Assembly: GCA_038326165.1 (NCBI GenBank)
Contig: JBBQJT010000013.1
Location: forward strand, 1 to 64,000
Direction of reading: 5' to 3'
DNA length: 64,000 nt
Origin: JAEUUM01 sp038326165
GTDB taxonomy: Bacteria > Bacteroidota > Bacteroidia > Chitinophagales > Saprospiraceae
A program made the position numbers and the translations under genes. Below, piece after piece: positions 17,973 to 26,448 of this stretch (its first letter is position 1; each line of letters opens with the position of its first letter). The notes beneath the pieces are model-generated. The model worked only from the letters and a program-made list of their open reading frames with translations, was not told where the DNA came from and did no database searches.

Positions 17973-19514
17973 CTACCTCATCACCGCAAACTTAACTGAC
18001 TTCACAATCTTGCCACTATGTATTAAGCATGCAATATACTGCCCATTGGACAAGGTAGATGCTCTAATGGTATGAAGATAGCTGTATGCAGAAAACTCAT
18101 GACTGTAAACTTCCTTACCCAATAGGTCAAACACTTTCAACTCTGCCTTGTGCTGCGTATCATAATATGGCAAGGTGATATCAACTGTGATAGGGCCGTA
18201 GCCAGGGTTGGGGAATAACCTAATATCATACTCCTTGGTCTTTATAATTGTTGTAGATACCATGCTGTCACAAGGATCAGGATTTGGCCCGAGCCGATAG
18301 TTGGGATAATACGGCATACTTCTAGAAACATAATAAGGAAGATCCATTTCTGCTACTTGCAGATCAGGATCAGGATATTTCTTATCGGGTGACATGATTC
18401 GGCTCAAGCATTTTTGGTTGCCTCCAGCACCAATATAAATATTGCCATCAGGTCCCATTTGGGTATATCCCATTCCATAACCTTGGGGTTGACTGGGATT
18501 TACGGGTTCACATTGGCATTGAATACAAGTGCTTATGGTATCCAACTTCAATACCGTATCATTCATGTCAATCTGAAATATTTTTCTGTTGCTTATGATG
18601 TATGCAAATCTGCCAGATGGTGAATATTGAATAGTACCAATAAATTCAGGGGTATTCATGTCATCAGAAGCAACTTTTATGATTTTGGGATTCGACAACA
18701 AGCCTGTACATCTGTCAAAATCAAAAAAACTAATGTTGGATGTTGCCCATCCACGTGCGTATTTGGTCCCATCCAATGAAAAGTTGCTGATAAAAAATAG
18801 ACCTTTCGACCCAGCATTGACTGGACCTATTTGTTGCTTCCACGGACCTTCAACTCCATCCTTGGTGATCAAATACCTGCGCAACACATTCTGCCCGAAT
18901 TCTGGTACCATCAACCACCAATCATTGCCATTGGCATGACGGACCATGGACATTGGCTCAAAACTACCCGTATCAATCACCACATTCTTTTCAATAACTG
19001 CGCCCAAACCTTGGTTGGCGTTTATATCGATCTTGCTATAATATACAGGATTGCCAAACAATTGAAGTTGTTTGGAATATGATAATCCATAATGAAATAT
19101 ATAAATCAAATTCTCCTGTCCATTGGGATCAGGAATCGCTATTGAACCATGAAAGGCAGCATAACCATTATCGTCATTGGCCTTGCCCCAAGCTTTACTT
19201 GGATTCAAGCTATCGCCATTCATCATCATCTTCAATGAAGTGTCGAAAACCCGCTTTCCATTGCACATGAATTGCAAATTCCCATTTGCATCAGAATAAG
19301 TTGTGTTAGAAGAACCAACTTGCATTGTAACCTCATTGGAATCAGAAGGAGATATGACAATTTTAACCTCGCTTTCACTAAAATCTAAATAAAATAAATT
19401 GTAGTATATATTTTTTCCTTTTACTCCAGAACTCATTGCCCAATTTTGATCATGCTTTTGTGCATTTGCCAATTCTGCAATGATCAACAGTGTTACTAAA
19501 TAGATATATTTCAT
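17973..19514 (-). CDS. Secreted T9SS cargo protein, unknown function
   Basis: The ATG at 19514 gives signal peptide MKYIYLVTLLIIAELANAQ; an earlier in-frame start at 19556 is unlikely. The body (about 400 residues) has repeated beta-strand segments with MQVGSSNTTYSDANGNLQFMCNG, GSIAIPDPNGQENLIYIFHYG and MGPDGNIYIGAGG, which look like a beta-propeller of the kind seen in large secreted Bacteroidota proteins. The C-terminal 80 residues form a T9SS tail (DIRLFPNPGYGPITVDI, LKVFDLLGKEVYSHEF, LSNGQYIACLIHSGK). Likely displayed on or released from the cell surface. No enzymatic motif seen. Confidence 0.85.
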   Translation of the reverse strand: MKYIYLVTLLIIAELANAQKHDQNWAMSSGVKGKNIYYNLFYLDFSESEVKIVISPSDSNEVTMQVGSSNTTYSDANGNLQFMCNGKRVFDTSLKMMMNGDSLNPSKAWGKANDDNGYAAFHGSIAIPDPNGQENLIYIFHYGLSYSKQLQLFGNPVYYSKIDINANQGLGAVIEKNVVIDTGSFEPMSMVRHANGNDWWLMVPEFGQNVLRRYLITKDGVEGPWKQQIGPVNAGSKGLFFISNFSLDGTKYARGWATSNISFFDFDRCTGLLSNPKIIKVASDDMNTPEFIGTIQYSPSGRFAYIISNRKIFQIDMNDTVLKLDTISTCIQCQCEPVNPSQPQGYGMGYTQMGPDGNIYIGAGGNQKCLSRIMSPDKKYPDPDLQVAEMDLPYYVSRSMPYYPNYRLGPNPDPCDSMVSTTIIKTKEYDIRLFPNPGYGPITVDITLPYYDTQHKAELKVFDLLGKEVYSHEFSAYSYLHTIRASTLSNGQYIACLIHSGKIVKSVKFAVMR

Positions 19515-19534
19515 GACGGTGATTTTTATTGTTA

Positions 19535-19567
19535 TTAAAAATAGAGCAGCAAACAATTTGCTGCTCT
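19535..19567 (-). terminator. Terminator of the beta-helix surface-protein gene
   Basis: Perfect 11-bp stem AGAGCAGCAAA (19543-19553) / TTTGCTGCTCT (19557-19567) with a 3-base loop, followed on the minus strand by ATTTTTAAT. It ends transcription from the gene at 19587 before the next minus-strand gene starts at 19514, so the two T9SS cargo genes are separate units. Confidence 0.8.
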
Positions 19568-19586
19568 AGCATCTATTTCCTGTGGC

Positions 19587-22571
19587 TTACTCTAGCTTCA
19601 TCCATCTCAATATTTGTTCCTTCGATCCATCACGAGTTATTCTGACTGTATAAATACCTTGAGTAAAGCTGCCTGTATTTATTTGGAGCATATTGTTGCT
19701 TGTTTTTTCGGAATGAACTATTACACCAATCGAGTTGACAAGTTCTAGCTTTACCACAGCACCCAATGCATTGTTTAAATTAACATTCAGTTGTTCTTTG
19801 CCCGGATTGGGATAAATTGAAACTTCTGAAATTGCTAAATTGCTAGTGCCTTCATCTGTTGCTCTTGGAAGTATTTGGCCTGAACATGATTCCGGATCTT
19901 CCTGAACACATGGAATCCCATACATATTCAAAATATTGCGAGCGTCAAGCACTCCTGCGCCTTCTATGCGATGACATTGTTCAGCAAGCCATATCAATTG
20001 AGTTTCTTCACTTGGTGTTAATAAATAAGAAGGATTCAATATCCGCTTCAAGTCAATATTCATGGTGTATTTCAAGTGAGTATCGAATACTGTTGAAACA
20101 TTTACAGCATTCAATAGCGTTTGAAGATTGTTTGCTTGTGTGGCAATAGAAGTTATAAATGGTGCCCATATCGAATCAACATTATTACATACCAGTTCGT
20201 AGCTCGCTATTTGAGTAGTGATAGCGTTTCTCAATACTGAATCACTAGGATTGACTGCATATTGTTCAACCATAGTTGTGATAGACTGTTCCATGATGTA
20301 TTGCTGATCGATTAATGTATTCAGATTATTGGTTGCAGATGGGTTCAAAACACCTGTTTGTTGCAGCGCAAGCCTGTTGCTCCACAATTTCCATGCTGGA
20401 GTTGAAGCTTTAGAAGCTAGAAAATTTTGTGCAGCTGCACTTGTACTTACAAAGCCTGGATTTAGCTCCATAACATTGTACACGTGCCAATCGCTGTGCC
20501 AATAAAGGTAAGCGTCATTTGGCCAATTGCCAAAATTGCTGTTGATCACGTCCAGAACTGAATTAGAGATCCCACCACCATTGGGCACCACAAAACCAGT
20601 CTGACAGCCACCCGAAGGGAATGGCAATGTATTATCTACTTCAAACCACGGATTGAAAATGCTGGGAATATCAATTGGGCTTGGCCAAAACTCGATATTG
20701 ACAGGAGTGTCATCCTCGTGGATTCTATATCGTGAGTTATCAACTGAAAAAGGGATTGTCGAAATAGATCGGGCTTGAGCACCTATAAATCCTGATGGTA
20801 TCTTCCAGCGGTTGCCAGTGCCAAATTGATTATCTGACAGTCCATAAAATTGGTCACTGCCATAAACCAAACCGTTAACGCCTGATATAAAATTATTGTT
20901 GGCTATGATAGAAGACCAGCATTCCGCCACAATATTCAAGCATCTACCTAGGCCCGACATTCTATTGCAACGCAATACGCTCTGTTCAACTTCATCAGCC
21001 AATATACCAATTCTCTCCTTAATTAAAATATTATTGGGTGGAGTAACACCTTGAATGGTATTGTCCTCAACATAACAGTTGTCTGCATTGTTGCGGAGCA
21101 AGATGCCTCTATAATTAATGGTATTGGTAGAAATTATCACATCATTAAGATCATATACCTGAGACCCTGCCACACCTGATAGTTCAATGCCAACATTAGC
21201 TATTTGACTAGGCGTCCCTATTGCTGCACCCATTAAAATTCGATTTTTAGTGAATTTAACAGCTTGGGTACTAGAGTTGGTGGCAATATGTCGAATACCC
21301 ACTACAGCAGTTGGGCTTGAGTTGATGCTTATTGTATTATCGTGTACAATTGAACTAAAATTGGGAAAATTGCCATTGATGTCAATGCCTATAATTCTTG
21401 GTAACTTGATGTTATTTTTCTCCACTGTGGACAAATTACCATTTGTACACTGGGTAATCACCACACCAAAATTGCAATCAAGCATTTGACAATTCCTTAA
21501 TTTGGTTTGTGCTTGAACTACTCGAACACCTCTGTCGCAGGATTCAAAATTGAAGTTAAACGCAGATTGTGTAGCAGGTGAATAAGGAGTGTTCGATGCA
21601 CCAACAATATAAGACCCACTAGTAAGTCCTGAGTAGTTTAGGGTAACATTTTTACCACTACCTTGATGCAATATTCCGTTTCCAAAATTTGGGTTCGGCG
21701 TTGTATACTGACTTCTTATGCTTCTAAAAACGTTGTTAGAAGCAATTCCACTCATATTGCAGCGCACCAGAGAAATACCATTTTGAATATTGTGAAAATA
21801 ACATCCAGCAACAAGAAACCCAGGATGATTCCCATTTAAAATAATTCCAGCTGAAGGCCATTCGTTAGCACCAGGAGGAACGCCTGGTAACAATGGTGAA
21901 CCTGATGAACGAAAAGTAGATTCAGTAATAGCAATAATATTATTGACAGTAATTGGAGTTCCAAAGTTAGAAAAAGATTTATAATTATCCTCATAAATAC
22001 TCCCCCTACCTGAGAAGGATGCACCTGGGTTTGTTCTAATACCGTTAAGTGAATCTTCCATTTTGGAGCCAGAAAAAGTAAAATTGTTAGAAGTATTTAC
22101 AGTAAGCTGTTTCCAAAGTCCATTACAGCCTTTAATCAATGATGAGAAAAAAGCAACTTGATTCCCCTTTTGAACAGGTATGCCAATTTCAATTTCGGCA
22201 TTTGCCTCCATGACAAAAGTACAGTTTGAAAGACCATAGTTGTGATCGAATGTAAATTTGCCTGAAACAAAATAAACAGAACCATTTGGCATATTTAATC
22301 CTGGTAAGCCTGGCAAACTAGTAGCAGTAGGGAAGGGTGTATTTGAACCAATACAAGTATAAATAGGATATTCATTGATACAAGATTGCGGTATGCTACC
22401 ACATTGAGCGTAAAGATCTGACTTGGACATAGTAGTGAAGAAAATAAGTACGAATAATGCTAACTGAATAAAGTTAGTACTGGTGTACTGGTGTACTGGT
22501 GTACTGGTGTACTGGTGTACTGGTGTACTGGTGTACTGGTGTACTGGTGTACTGAAAATCATTGATTTCAT
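19587..22571 (-). CDS. T9SS cargo protein with parallel beta-helix; octamer repeat in its 5' end
   Basis: About 995 residues from the ATG at 22571 (an earlier start at 22634 is possible). The first residues MKSMIFS are followed by a TPVHQYTS repeat encoded by an 8-bp tandem repeat, then the hydrophobic segment FIQLALFVLIFFTTM and DLYAQ as signal peptide. Residues about 90-650 contain many short NxI/GI repeats (LRNCQMLDCNFGVVI, ILLRNNADNCYVEDNTIQGV) typical of right-handed beta-helix (PbH1) repeats. The C-terminus is a T9SS tail (EVSIYPNPGKEQLNVNL, KLELVNSIGVIV, FTQGIYTVRIT). Surface adhesin or polysaccharide-binding roles are possible, but no function is proven. A copy-number change of the octamer would shift the frame between start and signal peptide. 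Confidence 0.85.
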   Translation of the reverse strand: MKSMIFSTPVHQYTSTPVHQYTSTPVHQYTSTNFIQLALFVLIFFTTMSKSDLYAQCGSIPQSCINEYPIYTCIGSNTPFPTATSLPGLPGLNMPNGSVYFVSGKFTFDHNYGLSNCTFVMEANAEIEIGIPVQKGNQVAFFSSLIKGCNGLWKQLTVNTSNNFTFSGSKMEDSLNGIRTNPGASFSGRGSIYEDNYKSFSNFGTPITVNNIIAITESTFRSSGSPLLPGVPPGANEWPSAGIILNGNHPGFLVAGCYFHNIQNGISLVRCNMSGIASNNVFRSIRSQYTTPNPNFGNGILHQGSGKNVTLNYSGLTSGSYIVGASNTPYSPATQSAFNFNFESCDRGVRVVQAQTKLRNCQMLDCNFGVVITQCTNGNLSTVEKNNIKLPRIIGIDINGNFPNFSSIVHDNTISINSSPTAVVGIRHIATNSSTQAVKFTKNRILMGAAIGTPSQIANVGIELSGVAGSQVYDLNDVIISTNTINYRGILLRNNADNCYVEDNTIQGVTPPNNILIKERIGILADEVEQSVLRCNRMSGLGRCLNIVAECWSSIIANNNFISGVNGLVYGSDQFYGLSDNQFGTGNRWKIPSGFIGAQARSISTIPFSVDNSRYRIHEDDTPVNIEFWPSPIDIPSIFNPWFEVDNTLPFPSGGCQTGFVVPNGGGISNSVLDVINSNFGNWPNDAYLYWHSDWHVYNVMELNPGFVSTSAAAQNFLASKASTPAWKLWSNRLALQQTGVLNPSATNNLNTLIDQQYIMEQSITTMVEQYAVNPSDSVLRNAITTQIASYELVCNNVDSIWAPFITSIATQANNLQTLLNAVNVSTVFDTHLKYTMNIDLKRILNPSYLLTPSEETQLIWLAEQCHRIEGAGVLDARNILNMYGIPCVQEDPESCSGQILPRATDEGTSNLAISEVSIYPNPGKEQLNVNLNNALGAVVKLELVNSIGVIVHSEKTSNNMLQINTGSFTQGIYTVRITRDGSKEQILRWMKLE
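22477..22554 (+). repeat. Octanucleotide tandem repeat (GTACTGGT, about 9.75 copies)
   Basis: 78 bases made of identical GTACTGGT units with no interruption. Lies inside the 5' coding end of the beta-helix surface protein, between its probable start codon and its signal peptide core. Because 8 is not a multiple of 3, gain or loss of a unit changes the downstream reading frame. Confidence 0.95.
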
Positions 22572-22717
22572 TTTTACGATTTTTGAAAGTGAAGAATAAT
22601 TACTATCAATACAAATATAACACAGTATATTCATTAAAACAAGCGCCGCATATTAATTTTTTGTAAAATGTAAAATTTTAACAAAATTCACATTTAGACA
22701 ATCAAAAATAGCCGCTT

Positions 22718-23404
22718 CTATTTTAGTCCTTCAAAAAAAAACTGAACCATTCCGTCTGCCAATTCCTTCGGGTCGATTTGATCCAAGCTATGCTTTCCCT
22801 CTTTTACCTCGTCATAACATCCATGCTGCATTGAATCTGCCATCAGTTTACTCGATTCGATACTGACTATCGGGTCGAACTCTCCTCGAACTATTCTGAC
22901 TGGGTTCTGTAATTTTTTGATAGCTGATTTGTCAATTCCATTGTTTAACTCAAGTTCTCTTAGATAATTTGCTGTCTTTTCTGCCAATTTCTCCCAGCTA
23001 TTTGGCTTATGAATACGCTCAAGCTGTTCGGCAAATGCTGGAACTTTGGTTTTGATTCTAACAGGGTCCAATGAACCAACCATCTTTTGAGTGATCGCTT
23101 CGTTCCAATTCCAAATGGTGTTCAAACTCATGATTCTGCCTACTTTATCAGGATGCTTTATGGCAAATTGTATAGCTACATATCCGCCCATACTGTAACC
23201 GAAAATATCGATTTTGTTAAGCTCACGTTCTGTCATGAAATCCAATATTGCTTGCATAAAGGCTTCATCCCCAAAATCATTTCCGTGCCTTCCACCATGT
23301 CCAGGAAAGTCAATCGTCTGGCATTCTAATTCCTTTGGAAGGTGATTCTTGATTGCTTCAAAATCACCAGAATATCCCATAGCACCATGAAGTAAAAGCA
23401 GCAT
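22718..23404 (-). CDS. Alpha/beta hydrolase, MenH-like
   Basis: 228-residue alpha/beta-hydrolase. The oxyanion-hole segment is LLLHGAMGYSGDF, the nucleophile elbow FGYSMGG (Ser near 90), the acid D in RGEFDPIVS, and the His in GKHSLDQ. The compact length and the short lid resemble MenH (SHCHC synthase) and carboxylesterases of that clade, but no menaquinone gene is nearby, so the substrate is left open. It runs opposite to the cyclophilin gene that follows. Confidence 0.85.
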   Translation of the reverse strand: MLLLLHGAMGYSGDFEAIKNHLPKELECQTIDFPGHGGRHGNDFGDEAFMQAILDFMTERELNKIDIFGYSMGGYVAIQFAIKHPDKVGRIMSLNTIWNWNEAITQKMVGSLDPVRIKTKVPAFAEQLERIHKPNSWEKLAEKTANYLRELELNNGIDKSAIKKLQNPVRIVRGEFDPIVSIESSKLMADSMQHGCYDEVKEGKHSLDQIDPKELADGMVQFFFEGLK

Positions 23405-23573
23405 TGACCTAAATTTTATCGCAAATGAATTAGAAGATTATTTTATGAAAAACTGGACCATAAAACTACGAATTATATTGCGATCATGAAAATTTTTGCT
23501 AATCACCACCAACAATCCAACAAAACTAAACGATCTTCGTTTCTGTTTTCTATAAAATACCTAAAGTTCGCTT

Positions 23574-24470
23574 ATGAAATATACATTATTACTAGTTGTT
23601 TCGGTCGCTATTGCTTGCAGTATGCAGTCTTGTGCAAAACCAGTGGCAAATTTTGCATTGCCGGGATCCATGCACACCACTTTTCAAAAACTGAATTTTA
23701 ACAACACCTCCAAGGGAGCCACAAAATACGTTTGGGACTTTGGTGATGGCAAAAAATCCGAAGAAAAAAACCCTGTCCATAGCTTTAATAAAGCTGGCGT
23801 ATATACTGTTTCATTAAAAGCTGTTAAAGGCAATCAAATCAACGAAAAACAAATGACTATCAAATTAACAAATCCTGAAAACTGCAGAGTACTGGTAGAA
23901 ACATCATTGGGTAAAATGGTAATTAGGTTGTATGACGAAACGCCTAAACATCGTGACAATTTCCTAAAACTAGTAGGTGAAGGATTTTATGATAGTTTGT
24001 TGTTCCATCGTGTTATCCAAGGATTTATGGTTCAAGGTGGAGATCCAGGATCAAAAGCTGCTGCGACTGGCAAGCAGCTTGGCTCAGGCGGTCCAGGTTA
24101 CACTGTTCCTGCCGAATTCAATCCAGCTTTTGTACATACCAAAGGTGCACTTGCCGCTGCGCGTATGGGTGACAATGTCAATCCTGAAAAAGCCAGCAGT
24201 GGTTCGCAGTTCTATATTGTGCATGGCCGTCCAGTTAATCAAAACGCACTTACTTCTCGCGAAAACTCTAAAGACTTCCGTTATCCAACATCTGTTGTGG
24301 ACAAATACCTCAAAATGGGTGGAGTTCCATTCTTGGACATGGACTACACAGTATTTGGTGAGGTGATTGAAGGACTTGAAATCATTGATGAAATAGCTGC
24401 TGTTGCAACAAATCCTGGGGATCGGCCTAAGGAGAATGTGTGGATGAAGATGAGTATTGTTAGCAAATAG
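23574..24470 (+). CDS. PKD-domain cyclophilin lipoprotein (peptidyl-prolyl isomerase)
   Basis: 298 residues. The signal peptide ends in the lipobox SMQSC. Residues about 24-100 form a PKD domain (YVWDFGDGKKSEEKNPVHSF, then AGVYTVSLKAV). Residues about 105-298 are a cyclophilin catalytic domain: VETSLGKMVIRLYDETPKHRDNFLKLV, LLFHRVIQGFMVQGGDP, GALAAARMGDNVNPEKASSGSQFYIVHG, and VFGEVIEGLEIID, with the catalytic Arg in FHRVI and the Gln in MVQGG. It should catalyse prolyl cis/trans isomerisation at the outer membrane or in the periplasm, with the PKD domain acting as spacer or binding module. PKD fused ahead of a cyclophilin is unusual. Confidence 0.93.
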   Translation: MKYTLLLVVSVAIACSMQSCAKPVANFALPGSMHTTFQKLNFNNTSKGATKYVWDFGDGKKSEEKNPVHSFNKAGVYTVSLKAVKGNQINEKQMTIKLTNPENCRVLVETSLGKMVIRLYDETPKHRDNFLKLVGEGFYDSLLFHRVIQGFMVQGGDPGSKAAATGKQLGSGGPGYTVPAEFNPAFVHTKGALAAARMGDNVNPEKASSGSQFYIVHGRPVNQNALTSRENSKDFRYPTSVVDKYLKMGGVPFLDMDYTVFGEVIEGLEIIDEIAAVATNPGDRPKENVWMKMSIVSK

Positions 24471-24561
24471 TATTTCTCTGGGTTTTCATTTTTCTGCTAA
24501 CTCAGAATTTGGTTTTTTGGGTTTTTTCGTAATTTATCGAATTGCCTTGATCTATGCTGTC

Positions 24562-24589
24562 TTGTCACTTTTGGCATTGCACCCAAAGT
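24562..24589 (+). repeat. Direct repeat copy 1 (TTGTCACTTTTGG...)
   Basis: TTGTCACTTTTGGCATTGC followed by ACCCAAAGT. A second, slightly altered copy (TTGTCACTTTTGGTATTGCC) lies at 24927-24953. The first 13 bases are identical. Confidence 0.5.
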
Positions 24590-24614
24590 AATTCCACCGT
24601 GAAATGGTGTATAG

Positions 24615-24664
24615 ACCATTTCTTACAGTGGCTTATGCCGACAGGATAGTAGCAATAATTATAT
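24615..24664. repeat. Possible dispersed intergenic repeat, copy 2
   Basis: Counterpart of 3437-3490: ACCATTTCTTACAGTG at the left, AGCAATAATTATA at the right, with a diverged centre. The left end also pairs with the preceding AAATGGT to make a small hairpin. Confidence 0.3.
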
Positions 24665-24926
24665 GTATGGGACGAGAATTAATTTCTTGTCGGTATAACC
24701 AAAAGATCTAGCTGGACAAACTCGCTGGATGTGGATTTGTATTTCTTGAGGTATCGGGTGCAAAGCTGCTAAATGTTTCATTCTTACGGACTTTCTCAGT
24801 CCAAAGATTCCCTCGAAAATCCTGCGTTGCTGCGCTCGAACAGTGTCCAGCGGGGGTTCCGCTTTGGAGCGGAATTGGGTTTTTATCTTTTCTTTTTTAT
24901 GACTTTCGTTCTTTCATTGCGCTAAG

Positions 24927-24953
24927 TTGTCACTTTTGGTATTGCCCCAAAAG
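24927..24953 (+). repeat. Direct repeat copy 2
   Basis: Partner of 24562-24589, with the same first 13 bases. Intergenic. Confidence 0.5.
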
Positions 24954-24972
24954 GTCTACAAAAAGGCCCTAG

Positions 24973-24990
24973 ATGGACAAACTTGTCCAT
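24973..24990. repeat. Dyad ATGGACAA-AC-TTGTCCAT, copy 1
   Basis: Perfect 8-bp inverted repeat with a 2-base centre, followed by a T-run. An identical 18-base copy lies at 25065-25082, also followed by T's, with degenerate versions at 25034-25051 and 24713-24730. Confidence 0.7.
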
Positions 24991-25064
24991 TTTTTGGTAA
25001 AAATGTGCAAAAAAGTGCAAAAAAGGCTAAATCTAGACAAATATTGCCCATCAAAAAACCCCAA

Positions 25065-25082
25065 ATGGACAAACTTGTCCAT
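25065..25082. repeat. Dyad ATGGACAA-AC-TTGTCCAT, copy 2
   Basis: Identical to 24973-24990, again followed by a T tract. It lies about 100 bases before the first broken glycine-zipper gene, so it could be an operator, a weak terminator or simply a dispersed repeat. Confidence 0.7.
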
Positions 25083-25178
25083 TTTTTTAATTTTATAAGC
25101 TTGAACTTTGTAGTATCACAATCTGGCAAATTTTATAAGACAACCTTCCTCTGGCAAGGGAATAAAGAACCTCAATTA

Positions 25179-25796
25179 ATGAAAAATCTATATAGCTTAA
25201 TCTTTGCATTGTTGTTGATCATTTTGAATGCAAAACTCTGTTTTGGACAGGACGAATACCTGAACAAAGAGTATCCACTTGAACTGGTGCTGCGCAATGA
25301 TTCCATAATATACAAAGGAATAATCAGCAGCATGAATGATACTGCTATGTATTTTCTTCCATTAAATTCATTGTGAAGGCAACATTCTTACTATGAGTTT
25401 AACAGTATGATGAACACTCGGATGAAAGTTCCTTACGCAAATATTAACTTCATCCATAAGGTACGAGCTAAACCAAATAGCTCAAATAAAATAATCAATG
25501 AAACGGGTAAATGCATGTTAATTGGTTTTCTTTTGGGAACTATAAGCGGGTATGTTTCAAGCAAAAATTACAGGGAGGATAAGAAAGATAATTCTCATCA
25601 CATAATTAACGAAAGCGAGTATAGAGCTGCCAGCATCGTAGTTGGGGGTCTTATAGGTTTGGGAGCAGGGGCAACTCTTGGGGTCGTATTAGCATTATCA
25701 ACTTCCGAAAAAGTTTATGACAAACTTGAATTCCCTCTTGACCCTAACTCAATCGAGAGCCAAAGAGAAATGGTAAGCAAATTGATTTACAAGTAA
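25179..25796 (+). pseudogene. Glycine-zipper secreted protein, copy A, broken by in-frame stop
   Basis: ATG at 25179 opens a signal peptide (MKNLYSLIFALLLIILNAKL, then CFGQ) and a first domain up to FLPLNSL, where a TGA at 25374-25376 interrupts. The same frame resumes without shift to 25796: HSYYEFNS, then VPYANINFIHKV, a glycine-zipper segment (GGLIGLGAGATLGVVLAL) and the tail LEFPLDPNSIESQRE. Alignment by eye with copy B shows the stop sits where B has Lys in LSSFKPKYSYKEFN. A reading frame that continues for 140 codons past a single stop indicates a nonsense mutation in a formerly whole gene of about 205 residues. The C-terminal part could still be made from the ATG at 25407. Function unknown. 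Confidence 0.8.
25722..25792 (+). repeat. 71-base direct repeat at 3' end of copy A
   Basis: Matches 26341-26411 at 68 of 71 positions by eye. This is much closer than the rest of the two paralogous genes, as expected from recent gene conversion or from constraint on the C-terminal tail. Confidence 0.85.
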
Positions 25797-25835
25797 TTCT
25801 TTATCGCTAACTCATAAAATTAAAAACGCCTCAAC

Positions 25836-26418
25836 ATGAAAAAAATAGCACTAGTTTTCACTGCCTTTTTGGCATTTTCATCAATAAGTAATTCCAGCTC
25901 AGCTCAAAAAAATTACACAAGTACACAATATCCTCACGCTTTGCAACTACAAAAAAACACCACTCAAGGGTTTTATTACTAGCGTCAATGATTCTTCTTT
26001 CGCTTTTTTGGAATTGAGTTCGTTCAAGCCTAAATATTCATATAAGGAATTTAATAGTCTGAAAGACAAAGAAATTCAAGTTCCTTATACGAACATCAGC
26101 AATATTATAGTAGAGAAGGACAAATATATTTCCGGAGACAGAGTATTTGCCAGAGCTTTGATTGGTGCTTTCATTGGCATAGGTATTGGTGGAATAGCTG
26201 GTGGCTTTTTTGTACCTGAAAGTTTTGACTCTCTGTTTTCACCCCTTGAAGCTTCATTAAGCCTAGGCATATTGGGATTACTTATAGGAATGCCAATAGG
26301 CCTTTTCATTGGCTTAGATTCCAAAGAAAAGGACTTTCAAAAACTTGAATTCCCTCTTGACCCCAACTCAATCGAGAGCCAAAGAGAAATAGTAAGCAAC
26401 TTGATTTACAAAGAATAG
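25836..26418 (+). pseudogene. Glycine-zipper secreted protein, copy B, broken by frameshift
   Basis: ATG at 25836 opens a signal peptide (MKKIALVFTAFLAFSSISNS, ending SSAQ) and continues to QYPHALQLQKN, then hits TAG at 25980. In the +1 frame, homology to copy A resumes at once: KGFITSVNDSSFAFLELSSF, YSYKEFNSLKDKEIQVPYTNI, a glycine zipper (ALIGAFIGIGIGGIAGGFF) and the shared tail LEFPLDPNSIESQRE. The shift lies in or just after a run of seven A at about 25951-25957, a likely slippage site. The downstream part is open to 26418. A whole gene of about 190 residues is inferred. It starts 39 bases after copy A ends, so this is a tandem duplication. Confidence 0.8.
26341..26411 (+). repeat. 71-base direct repeat at 3' end of copy B
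   Basis: Counterpart of 25722-25792, three mismatches. Confidence 0.85.
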
Positions 26419-26448
26419 AAATAGTAAAATTGAAACTTGAAATAATCG

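Larger units (their letters stand above)
24471..25178. other. Repeat-rich intergenic region, no gene supported
   Basis: 708 bases without a convincing gene. A frame reading through 24927-25376 exists only because the true gene at 25179 shares its frame; its first 84 residues encode Lys-rich nonsense with no start signal. The region holds several hairpins: AAATGGT/ACCATTT at 24602-24621, a GACGAGAA/TTCTTGTC stem near 24671, and two identical dyads at 24973 and 25065. A direct repeat TTGTCACTTTTGG occurs at 24562 and 24927. It looks like a landing site of small dispersed repeats. Confidence 0.6.

Noticed and set aside
22477..22554. Octamer array as a CRISPR-like repeat
   Set aside because: Units are contiguous 8-mers without spacers and lie inside a coding sequence.
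24927..25376. 149-residue ORF
   Set aside because: First 84 residues are translated repeat-rich intergenic DNA with no start signal; the true gene starts at 25179 with a clean signal peptide.
25374..25376. TGA in the glycine-zipper gene as a recoded (selenocysteine or readthrough) codon
   Set aside because: The aligned position in the paralog is Lys, no SECIS-like structure was seen, and other genes end normally at TGA.
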